A stretch of DNA of 11,176 nt. It comes from an uncultured Roseburia sp. (GTDB lineage Bacteria > Bacillota > Clostridia > Lachnospirales > Lachnospiraceae). Positions 1 through 5,623 of the stretch are shown piece by piece. The stretch spans positions 1 through 11,176 of the forward strand of contig CAKRCJ010000052.1 of assembly GCA_934307185.1 (NCBI GenBank), given 5' to 3'. A program made the translations under genes and the position numbers. Below the pieces are notes generated by a model. The model worked only from the letters and a program-made list of their open reading frames with translations, was not told the DNA's origin and searched no databases. Numbering within the stretch: position 1 is the first letter of the stretch; each line of letters opens with the position of its first letter.

Positions 1-426
1 ACCTTCCGCTCTGTAGTTCAAAATATAACTACAGAACAGGATGCATGGTTAAAATTCTTTACGTCATCAGACCCTGACGAAATTGTAGAATTTGTCAATA
101 AATTTCCCGAATTTCTTCCATGCTACCATGATTTGATTTCATTTCGTAAAAATCCAAAGGAGTTGATTACTATGTTTTCAGAAGCACTCCGGGAATTAGA
201 CCGGAACACGGAAAAATATATGGTGGAGCAGTTACATAATCAGGTGGTTGAGCTGCAAAATATAGTTGCTGAAAATCAGGAGTTACTTTCTGAGAAAGAT
301 AGTATAATTTCAGAAACGCAATCAATGCTTTCTGAGAAAAATGCAAAACTCTCCGAGCAGAACGCTATCATTTCCGAAAAAGATAAAATGCTGAAAGAAT
401 ATATCCGAAAATACGGTGAACTTTAG
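1..426 (+). CDS. PD-(D/E)XK nuclease family transposase, C-terminal part (5' end outside window)
   Basis: The reading frame is open from the first base, so the ATG at 133 is internal and not the start. The visible 141 residues match the C-terminal part of the Rpn/PD-(D/E)XK 'nuclease family transposase' proteins common in Lachnospiraceae. The landmarks are TTEQDAWLKFF (residues 11-21), a KFPEF segment, and the family-typical MFSEALRELDRNTEKYM block (residues 59-73). The catalytic PD-(D/E)XK core lies upstream and cannot be checked. From about residue 75 the protein becomes a predicted coiled coil, ending in five seven-residue units of the pattern SExxxx(L/I). Family members are linked to recombination-promoting nuclease activity and are usually multicopy. 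No terminal inverted repeats are visible here, so whether this copy moves is unknown. The family call rests on remembered motifs, not on a search. Confidence 0.75.
   Translation, partial: TFRSVVQNITTEQDAWLKFFTSSDPDEIVEFVNKFPEFLPCYHDLISFRKNPKELITMFSEALRELDRNTEKYMVEQLHNQVVELQNIVAENQELLSEKDSIISETQSMLSEKNAKLSEQNAIISEKDKMLKEYIRKYGEL
289..393 (+). repeat. Five tandem 21-bp units encoding a heptad coiled coil
   Basis: Five consecutive 21-nt units (289-309, 310-330, 331-351, 352-372, 373-393) encode SEKDSII, SETQSML, SEKNAKL, SEQNAII and SEKDKML. Each unit begins with a TCN codon followed by a Glu codon and ends with a hydrophobic residue. The result is a regular heptad with Ile, Leu or Met at the last one or two positions, suited to a coiled coil. 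The units have diverged at synonymous sites, so the expansion is not brand new. Copy number may vary between homologues. Confidence 0.8.
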
Positions 427-434
427 ATAAAGCC

Positions 435-513
435 TGTCATAAAAATTACCGGGGCTCCCCTCTTTCCTATCGGAAAAGAAGGCAGTCCCCGGCATAACAG
501 AGATTTTATGACA
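435..513 (-). terminator. Large inverted repeat between convergent genes, probable terminator
   Basis: The outer arms TGTCATAAAA (435-444) and TTTTATGACA (504-513) are exact reverse complements. Inside them CCGGGG (449-454) pairs with CCCCGG (487-492), and TTTCC (463-467) pairs with GGAAA (472-476) at the tip. On the minus strand the GC stem is followed by TAATTTTTATG, which suits an intrinsic terminator for the ferritin-like gene. The right outer arm overlaps that gene's last codons and its TAA stop. It may serve both convergent genes, or be a small repeat element. Confidence 0.6.
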
Positions 514-961
514 TACTATTTACGGTTTTATATTTATAAAGCATCTCGGCATGGTTCTGCTCCTCCACCTGAATGTCTGCCAAAAGCTTTCTTACCCCAG
601 GGTCACCGAACGCAAACACCTCGGTATTATAAGTGGAGGAAACAAGCTTTTCTGTTCCGATACAGTCCGTTGCAAGGAAGCAGTCTGTTTTCTTATCCTC
701 GGACGGTGCCATGCTGTAGGTAGCTGTCGGGTTGTAGTCTTTTCCGTCACTGTCATTACAGTTACAGGACGGAACTTTGCCGGATAACACCTGTGTGAGC
801 GACTCAAGGTGCTTCTGCTCTTTTCCATGAAGGTCTGTAAATAAATCAATAAGCACCGCATCTTTTGCCAGCTTGCTGTATCTTTCGTATTTTTCCACGC
901 AGGACTGCTCCTGTGTCTGTAAATCTTTAATTACGGCTGTTTCTTTTTCGCTTAAAATCAT
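506..961 (-). CDS. Ferritin-like spore coat protein (CotF-type)
   Basis: The predicted protein has 151 residues starting MILSEKETAVIKDLQTQEQ. It has two helical segments, each with an ExxxH-like motif: KEQKHLESL in the first half and VEEQNHAEMLYKYK near the C-terminus. This is the pattern of ferritin-like four-helix proteins annotated as spore coat (CotF-like) proteins in Clostridia. A central segment with two Cys close together (SCNCND) and the TATYSMAP stretch match homologues I recall. The ATG at 961 is chosen because AGAGG lies seven bases upstream. The in-frame TTG at 1027 would add 22 residues and lacks a ribosome binding site. On the minus strand around 1045-1015, AATAATT followed by CATAATAT loosely resembles a sporulation sigma-E promoter, but this is weak. 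The likely role is in the forespore or mother-cell coat. Whether it binds metal is not known. Confidence 0.72.
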   Translation of the reverse strand: MILSEKETAVIKDLQTQEQSCVEKYERYSKLAKDAVLIDLFTDLHGKEQKHLESLTQVLSGKVPSCNCNDSDGKDYNPTATYSMAPSEDKKTDCFLATDCIGTEKLVSSTYNTEVFAFGDPGVRKLLADIQVEEQNHAEMLYKYKTVNSMS

Positions 962-1141
962 CCTTCTACCTCTTTCTGACGGACTAAAAAGCCCGCACAT
1001 TTTTTTCACGATGATATTATGAGTCAAAAAAAACGTAATTATTCAGTGTTTTCTTTTAAATCCGCCGCCTGGCAGACAGATGCATTTCTTTTAAATTGAT
1101 AACTCATTTTTTACAGGAAATAATAATTTCAAGTTTTTCCC

Positions 1142-1171
1142 TTGACAAATCATTTTTTCCGTGCTTATAAT
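1142..1171 (+). promoter_or_regulatory. Sigma-A promoter of the tyrS T-box transcript
   Basis: A perfect -35 box TTGACA (1142-1147) and a perfect -10 box TATAAT (1166-1171) are separated by 18 bp. Transcription should start near 1178, just before stem I of the T-box leader. The region from 962 to 1141 holds the ribosome binding site and upstream DNA of the divergent spore-coat gene, and I see no other gene in it. Confidence 0.88.
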
Positions 1172-1177
1172 AGCGTT

Positions 1178-1500
1178 AATTGAAGCAGAAAACAGGCTTT
1201 GATGGGAAGAAGTACATTTAAGTGAAAGGAACAGAAAGCTGCCGGCTGATGAGAGGCGCACCGGAATCTTAGATCGAATACATCCCTGAGCTTCACACCG
1301 AATTTGTTTTTGATAATCCGATTTTATTGGAAAAACTCTCTTGGACAATAGTAGGCTGTGACGGATTGGCGCACGTTAACCGCGCCGGAGTGTTGTCGGA
1401 CACTCACGAAGGTAAGCAGTGCGAGCTGCTTATGAATTAAGGTGGTAACACGAGTTTTAACCCTCGTCCTTTTTAGGACGGGGGTTTCATTATTTTTTAG
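1178..1500 (+). ncRNA. T-box riboswitch, tyrosine-specific (tyrS leader)
   Basis: The leader senses uncharged tRNA-Tyr and allows readthrough into tyrS when tyrosine charging is low. Stem I starts with GAAG..CAGG, which pairs with CCTG..CTTC near 1285-1296. It contains a GATGGGAAGAAGTA k-turn-like motif (about 1201-1214) and a CCGG(CTGATGAGAGGCGCA)CCGG distal hairpin (about 1243-1265). The specifier codon is TAC (1279-1281) in the context GAATACA, which reads as Tyr. Intermediate hairpins are visible: GGCGC/GCGCC, GAGTGT/ACACTC and AAGCAG/CTGCTT (about 1356-1433). The conserved T-box AAGGTGGTAACACG lies at 1439-1452. Its UGGU pairs with an ACCA tRNA end, which fits an A73 discriminator as in tRNA-Tyr. 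The terminator follows at 1461-1498. The specifier and the downstream gene agree. Confidence 0.93.
1461..1498 (+). terminator. Intrinsic terminator of the T-box leader
   Basis: CCCTCGTCC (1461-1469) pairs with GGACGGGGG (1476-1484), with one G-U pair and a six-base loop. It is followed by TTTCATTATTTTTT. The competing antiterminator would use the T-box at 1439-1452 together with the 5' arm of this stem. Confidence 0.9.
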
Positions 1501-1529
1501 GGTATCAAAAAAGAAAGGAAATCAAACCA

Positions 1530-2756
1530 ATGACATTATATGATGAATTAGTTGCCCGCGGTTTAATCGCACAGGTAACAGACGAAGAAGAAATCAAAGA
1601 TTTAATTAACAATGGAAAAGCAACTTTTTATATCGGATTTGACCCGACCGCAGACAGCCTCCACGTAGGACATTTCATGGCACTGTGTCTGATGAAACGT
1701 CTTCAGATGGCAGGAAACAAACCAATTGCATTAATCGGTGGCGGTACTGCAATGATTGGTGACCCATCCGGACGTACCGACATGCGTCAGATGATGACAC
1801 CTGAAACAATCCAGCACAACTGTGACTGCTTCAAGAAACAGATGAGCCGTTTTATTGATTTTTCCGACGGAAAAGCTTTAATGGTTAATAACGCAGACTG
1901 GCTGATGGACTTAAATTACATTGACGTTCTCCGTGAAGTCGGCGCGCATTTCTCCGTAAACCGTATGTTAACCGCAGAATGCTACAAGCAGCGTATGGAA
2001 AAGGGGTTAAGCTTCTTAGAGTTCAACTACATGATTATGCAGAGCTACGATTTCTACACCTTATACCAGAAATACGGCTGTAACATGGAGTTCGGTGGTG
2101 ATGACCAGTGGAGCAACATGTTAGGCGGTACCGAATTAATCCGTCGTAAACTCGGAAAAGACGCTTACGCCATGACAATTAACCTTCTTTTAAACTCCGA
2201 AGGCAAAAAAATGGGAAAAACACAGTCCGGTGCTGTATGGCTTGACCCGGAGAAAACTTCTCCATTCGACTTCTTCCAGTACTGGAGAAACGTTGCGGAC
2301 TCTGACGTATTAAAATGCATCCGTATGTTAACCTTCCTTCCATTAGAAGAAATTGACGCAATGGAAAGCTGGGAAGGCGCACAGTTAAATCAGGCAAAGG
2401 AAATCCTTGCATTTGAGCTGACAAAATTAGTTCACGGCGAGGAAGAAGCCTCAAAAGCAAGAGAAGCTTCCCATGCCCTCTTTGCAGGCGGTGGTGACTC
2501 CGCTCACATGCCAACTGTAGAATTATCTGCTGCTGATTTTGCAGACGGAGATATGGATATTTTAGCACTCCTCGTAAAAACAGAGCTTGCTCCATCCCGT
2601 TCTGACGCAAGACGTGCCGTAGAACAGGGTGGTGTCTCTGTTGCAGATGAAAAAGTAACCGATATCAAGGCCGCTTACAATGCTGACTCCTTCGGCACAG
2701 ACGGACTTGTCGTAAAACGTGGCAAGAAAAAATTCGTTAAGGTACTTGTAAAATAA
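1530..2756 (+). CDS. tyrS: Tyrosyl-tRNA synthetase
   Basis: This cytoplasmic class I synthetase charges tRNA-Tyr with tyrosine using ATP. The 408 residues are close to the usual bacterial length. The HIGH motif appears as HVGH (residues 45-48) after [12 protein letters not shown]. The tyrosine pocket shows YMIMQSYDF (167-175) and GGDDQWSN (189-196). The KMSKS loop is KMGKT (227-231). The C-terminal S4 RNA-binding domain spans roughly 346-408, with [16 protein letters not shown] at its start. The ATG at 1530 is preceded by AAAGGA at a suitable distance and gives the standard N-terminus. The gene lies directly behind a Tyr-specific T-box. No clear U-rich terminator follows, only the 88-nt hairpin before the next gene. 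Confidence 0.97.
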   Translation: MTLYDELVARGLIAQVTDEEEIKDLINNGKATFYIGFDPTADSLHVGHFMALCLMKRLQMAGNKPIALIGGGTAMIGDPSGRTDMRQMMTPETIQHNCDCFKKQMSRFIDFSDGKALMVNNADWLMDLNYIDVLREVGAHFSVNRMLTAECYKQRMEKGLSFLEFNYMIMQSYDFYTLYQKYGCNMEFGGDDQWSNMLGGTELIRRKLGKDAYAMTINLLLNSEGKKMGKTQSGAVWLDPEKTSPFDFFQYWRNVADSDVLKCIRMLTFLPLEEIDAMESWEGAQLNQAKEILAFELTKLVHGEEEASKAREASHALFAGGGDSAHMPTVELSAADFADGDMDILALLVKTELAPSRSDARRAVEQGGVSVADEKVTDIKAAYNADSFGTDGLVVKRGKKKFVKVLVK

Positions 2757-2783
2757 TTATTTATAGTATTTATTAAAAATGAA

Positions 2784-2871
2784 GGCTGTTGCAACAAGAA
2801 AATTGGATACAAAATATAGATAATTTCAACTCATTCTATATTTCGTATGAATTTTCGTTCCTGCAACAGCC
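2784..2871. repeat. 88-nt near-perfect inverted repeat between tyrS and the GNAT gene
   Basis: Each arm is 37 nt (2784-2820 and 2835-2871) around a 14-nt loop. Paired blocks are GGCTGTTGCA/TGCAACAGCC, GAAAATT/AATTTTC, ATAC/GTAT and AAATATAGA/TCTATATTT, interrupted by small internal loops. It ends six bases before the AGGAG ribosome binding site of the next gene and has no T-tract on the plus strand. On the minus strand it is followed by CTTCATTTTTAATAAA. It may be a terminator or processing structure for tyrS, or a small mobile repeat. The outer GGCTGTTG motif recurs in the hairpin at 5575-5611. Confidence 0.8.
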
Positions 2872-2886
2872 TCATCAGGAGAATTT

Positions 2887-3348
2887 ATGAACTGCATCAT
2901 AAGAAACGCACAGATGAAAGATTATCCCTCTGTCGTTCATATTTTAAATCAGGTACAAGAGCTTCATATCAACTGGCGTCCTGATATCTATAAACCAAAT
3001 AATACGCTTTTAGCCAAAAATACTTTCGCGGAACTCGTAAAAGGGGATACCTTTTACGTTGCTGAAAAAGATGGAAAAGTAATTGGCATTTTAGAGCTTC
3101 TGTTCCGCCATATCGAAACTCCTGCCCATGTCACCAGAAACATTGTTTTTATTGACACAATGGCTGTTGATGCACCTTACCGCGGTATGGGTGTCGGTCA
3201 TCTTTTCTTTGAAAAAGTAAAACAAATAAAGGTGGAAAAAAATCTCGACGGCATCGAACTTCAGGTGAATGCAAAAAATAAAGCTGCGTGGGAGATGTAC
3301 CGCAAGTATGGGTTTACGGAGAAATCGATTAATATGGAGTTGTTATAA
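2887..3348 (+). CDS. GNAT family N-acetyltransferase
   Basis: This is a 153-residue protein of normal single-domain GNAT length. It is predicted to transfer an acetyl group from acetyl-CoA to an amine that cannot be identified from sequence. The N-terminus IIRNAQMKDYPSVVHIL is the typical first strand and helix. ELHINWRPDIYKP (residues 25-37) matches a GNAT subgroup that carries an H...RPDIY motif. Motif A, which binds the CoA pyrophosphate, is YRGMGVGHLFFE (98-109). The closing motif NAKNKAAWEMYRKYGF (128-143) is the usual C-terminal half. AGGAG lies five bases before the ATG. No convincing own promoter is visible, so it may be read through from tyrS. Its stop is 45 bases from the stop of a possible small convergent ORF, with no clear terminator between them. 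Confidence 0.88.
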   Translation: MNCIIRNAQMKDYPSVVHILNQVQELHINWRPDIYKPNNTLLAKNTFAELVKGDTFYVAEKDGKVIGILELLFRHIETPAHVTRNIVFIDTMAVDAPYRGMGVGHLFFEKVKQIKVEKNLDGIELQVNAKNKAAWEMYRKYGFTEKSINMELL

Positions 3349-3393
3349 CTTTAATCACCAAATATTATCTCTGCATTTTTCAAGACATAACCA

Positions 3394-3540
3394 TTATTTC
3401 AAAAACTTACCACACACTGCCTTTACCATCTCCGGCGGCATCTTTAATTTGCCCGGAACTCCTTTTTCTTTTGCATCAAGCACACCCTCGGTAATCATTA
3501 ATTTTATAAGGTCGACCTTTTGTTTTTTCGCTTTTTCCAC
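3394..3540 (-). CDS. Possible small protein downstream of the XdhC gene (48 aa, GTG start)
   Basis: The frame gives 48 residues beginning VEKAKKQKVDLIKLMITEG. It is lysine-rich, with a hydrophobic-amphipathic middle and a KMPPEMVKAVCGKFLK end. It starts with GTG at 3540, only 13 bases after the XdhC stop, and has no strong ribosome binding site, so translation would have to be coupled. The composition looks protein-like rather than random. I do not recognise it. It could instead be the remnant 3' end of a disrupted gene, or a former extension of the XdhC gene lost by frameshift. The sequence GCGGTACAG before the XdhC stop recurs as GCAGTACAG just after it (3568-3560 and 3552-3544). Confidence 0.35.
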   Translation of the reverse strand: MEKAKKQKVDLIKLMITEGVLDAKEKGVPGKLKMPPEMVKAVCGKFLK

Positions 3541-3553
3541 CTGCTGTACTGCT

Positions 3554-4585
3554 TTATTCCTGTACCGCTTCGATAAGCATCGTCATGACTCCGCCACAGA
3601 CCATGCCCTCTGCCGCCGCGATATCATTAGTGAGGTTTACCGTTTCCATCCGGTAACCACCATTTTTTATTACCTCGCGTGAGATTGCTGCAAGGCTTGC
3701 CTCTGCGCAGCCGCCACCGATAGTTCCTTCGGTAAAGCCGTCCTCGTAGACAATCATTTTTGCACCTGCCTTGCGTGGAGTAGAGCCTTTTGTCTCGATT
3801 ACTGTCACGGTTGCTTTTTTTACTCCAACCCGGTTTTTTGGTACATTGGCAAGCTTTTCAATTACTTCAAGTTCAACATCAGAACATACAATCTGCTGCG
3901 CGTTTTCCTGTGGCATTCTCCGCACCTGAATAAGCTCTGCAAGTATCGCAATGCTAATCTCCTCCGGCGTTACCGCTCCAATCGAAAGACCAATCGGTGT
4001 ATGGATTTTCTCTAACCACGCCCGGTCAATCCCTTCTTCGCATAACGCATCTTTTAAGCCTGCCACCCGGCGTCTCGAACCAATCATGCCAATATATTTT
4101 GTCTCTGTTTCCTTTGCCAGCATTCTAAGACAAACACCATCGTGCTTATGACCTCTTGTCACAAGTACAATATAATCCACCGGCTGAATATCAAGCTTTG
4201 GAATTGCTGCCTCGAAGCTGTCACAGATGACTTTATCCGCAAATGGAAAACGGGCTTCATTCGCAAAAAAAGGTCTGTCATCTACAACTGTAACTGAAAA
4301 TCCTGTTTTTGCTGCAAAATCCGCCAGTGCAAGTGAAATATGTCCGCCGCCTAACAGGATAAGACGTTCCTCTTTGCAGAAAGGCTCTGCAATAAGCACT
4401 TTATCCTCTTTCTGTTCCAGGATGGGCTTTCCCTCTGAAAAAGCTTTTTTTACAATTTCCGGTAAATCTTCGAAAATACTTTCCTCTGTAACAATCTCTT
4501 TTTCACATTTATCGGACAATGCCGTAAGCATTACAGCCTTTCCATATTTTTCTAATTTTTCCAGTAATTGTTTGTATTGATTCAT
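3554..4585 (-). CDS. XdhC/CoxI family protein with Rossmann domain first
   Basis: XdhC-like proteins help insert or mature the molybdenum cofactor of xanthine dehydrogenase-type hydroxylases. This one has 343 residues from the ATG at 4585. The order is a short N-terminal helical region, then the Rossmann-like XdhC C-domain, then the CoxI domain. The Rossmann part shows GGGHIS (79-84), VVDDRP (100-105), TRGHKHDG (143-150), GMIGSRRR (166-173) and PIGLSIGAVTPEEISIAILAE (starting at 197). The CoxI part shows ETKGSTPRKAGAKM (264-277), GGGCAE (290-295) and GMVCGG (327-332). In classical XdhC the CoxI domain comes first. The ATG is preferred because AGGA lies six bases before it. A TTG at 4618, also with an AGGA upstream, would add 11 residues. 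No molybdenum hydroxylase gene is in the window. Confidence 0.88.
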   Translation of the reverse strand: MNQYKQLLEKLEKYGKAVMLTALSDKCEKEIVTEESIFEDLPEIVKKAFSEGKPILEQKEDKVLIAEPFCKEERLILLGGGHISLALADFAAKTGFSVTVVDDRPFFANEARFPFADKVICDSFEAAIPKLDIQPVDYIVLVTRGHKHDGVCLRMLAKETETKYIGMIGSRRRVAGLKDALCEEGIDRAWLEKIHTPIGLSIGAVTPEEISIAILAELIQVRRMPQENAQQIVCSDVELEVIEKLANVPKNRVGVKKATVTVIETKGSTPRKAGAKMIVYEDGFTEGTIGGGCAEASLAAISREVIKNGGYRMETVNLTNDIAAAEGMVCGGVMTMLIEAVQE

Positions 4586-4663
4586 ATTTGTTCCTGTCCG
4601 TATCCTTTTGCTTCTCAATTTTTCCTGTCAGATTTTTTCTGCAATACCCTTTATCTGTCTTTT

Positions 4664-4692
4664 ACTATAACACTTTATTGTATCTCTGGAAA
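4664..4692 (-). promoter_or_regulatory. Possible sigma-A promoter of the XdhC gene
   Basis: On the minus strand TTTCCA (4692-4687, four of six consensus bases) and TATAGT (4669-4664, five of six) are separated by 17 bp. The -35 box lies inside the 3' end of the protease gene and the -10 box just after its stop. Transcription would start about 70 bases before the XdhC ATG. No terminator separates the two genes, so co-transcription is also possible. Confidence 0.45.
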
Positions 4693-5553
4693 TATTTTTT
4701 CAAGTTGTTCTCTTAACTTTTCCGGCATAATATCCGTTTTTTCTTCCATAACCAAAACTGCCGCCGCCGTGATTTTTGCCGCAGAATATGAAGTTCCTTC
4801 GTCTGTACGCGTATTCCCGCTTAAGGTTTTCACCGTGACATTTTCTCCAGACGCATAAAAATCTACCCAGTCTCCACGCTGTGAGAATGTAGAAATTTCC
4901 GTCCTGTCCTCATCACAGGAGCCGACTGCAATCACAGACTCATAGCCAGCGGGATAATATTTTGTCTCCCCATTTATCTCATAGTCATTCCCGGCAGAAG
5001 CAATCATACATACATTCTTCGAAGCCGCATAGGCTGCCGCCTGTCTTAAGGCAGCATTGTCCTGCATCACTCCCGCACTGATGTTGATTATATCACAGCC
5101 ATAAATATCCACTGCATCATAAATCATCTGTGCCAATACAGTGCTATCGACCTGGGATATTTTCCCATCCTCATACGAACTGCTCACAAGCGGAACAAGC
5201 TTTGCTTCCGGCGCATACTGCAAAATAACAGAAGCAACTGCTGTTCCATGACCGTAAGTATCTTCTGTTGTTTTTTGTGTGTCACAGTAATTTTTTCCCG
5301 GTAAAATGTTTTCTTTTGGAATTGCTTCTATAGAAAATCCAGTATCTATCACTGCAACTGTTATTTCCACTTCCGCAGAATTTTCCGTATTCTGTTCTGT
5401 GTCCCCCTGCACTGCATCATTCTGTATTATCCCGCTCTGTGCTATTTTGTTTTCCTCTAAAAGACTCCCGTCTTCTGCACCGGCATCACAGCCATTACAA
5501 AAAATTACTGTGGCACACAAAAGCGCAAGCCATATTTTTCGTTTTTTTCCCAT
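4675..5553 (-). CDS. Subtilisin-like (S8) serine protease, probable lipoprotein
   Basis: This is a 292-residue exported peptidase of the S8 family. The N-terminus MGKKRKIWLALLCATVIFC is a signal peptide with charged n-region and hydrophobic core. It ends in CNGC (19-22), a poor but usable lipobox with Cys22 as the lipid-modified residue. Residues 23-62 are acidic and Asn/Gln-rich, probably a linker. The catalytic Asp is D70 in AVIDTGF, the His is H102 in YGHGTAVAS, and the Ser is S255 in EGTSYSAAK. The oxyanion Asn is N189 in SAGN. All four key residues are present. There is no recognisable inhibitor I9 prodomain between signal and catalytic domain. The motif after the Ser lacks the usual proline. 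No ribosome binding site precedes the ATG. It follows the giant surface-protein gene in the same direction. Confidence 0.9.
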   Translation of the reverse strand: MGKKRKIWLALLCATVIFCNGCDAGAEDGSLLEENKIAQSGIIQNDAVQGDTEQNTENSAEVEITVAVIDTGFSIEAIPKENILPGKNYCDTQKTTEDTYGHGTAVASVILQYAPEAKLVPLVSSSYEDGKISQVDSTVLAQMIYDAVDIYGCDIINISAGVMQDNAALRQAAAYAASKNVCMIASAGNDYEINGETKYYPAGYESVIAVGSCDEDRTEISTFSQRGDWVDFYASGENVTVKTLSGNTRTDEGTSYSAAKITAAAVLVMEEKTDIMPEKLREQLEKIFPEIQ

Positions 5554-5559
5554 ATGCTT

Positions 5560-5588
5560 ATTATAAATGGAAAAGCTGCTGCATGAAA
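5560..5588 (-). promoter_or_regulatory. Possible promoter giving a leaderless protease mRNA
   Basis: A perfect TATAAT (5565-5560, minus strand) ends six bases before the ATG at 5553. A start six to seven bases downstream would fall on the ATG itself. The -35 position at 17-bp spacing is TTTCAT (5588-5583), which is weak and lies inside the hairpin arm. There is no Shine-Dalgarno sequence here and the frame is closed by a TGA upstream. TATAAT by chance in AT-rich DNA is possible. Confidence 0.4.
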
Positions 5589-5611
5589 GAAAATTTTTTC
5601 ATACAACAGCC
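5575..5611 (-). terminator. Hairpin terminator after the giant surface-protein gene
   Basis: GCTGCTGCATGAAA (5575-5588) pairs with TTTCATACAACAGC (5597-5610) with two mismatches, around an A/T-rich loop. It starts 12 bases after the TAA of the giant gene. On the minus strand the stem is followed by only a short TTTT, so termination may be partial, which would leave readthrough into the protease gene. The minus-strand arm starts GGCTGTTG, as in the 2784-2871 hairpin. Confidence 0.6.
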
Positions 5612-5623
5612 ATCCATTATTTT

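Noticed and set aside
1..513. Insertion-sequence boundary after the transposase-like gene
   Set aside because: The inverted repeat lies wholly downstream, the left end is outside the window, and no target duplication can be shown.
962..1027. TTG start adding 22 residues to the spore-coat protein
   Set aside because: No ribosome binding site precedes it, while the ATG at 961 has AGAGG at good spacing and gives the family N-terminus.
1091..1348. 85-codon minus-strand frame upstream of tyrS
   Set aside because: It runs antisense through the promoter and T-box stem I, which explain the sequence better.
2179..2610. 143-codon minus-strand frame inside tyrS
   Set aside because: It is antisense to a clear tyrosyl-tRNA synthetase, has no ribosome binding site and no recognisable motifs.
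2790..2820. Promoter for the GNAT gene inside the hairpin (TTGCAA and TATAGA)
   Set aside because: Four of six matches in each box with 19-bp spacing, embedded in an inverted repeat. This is too weak to call.
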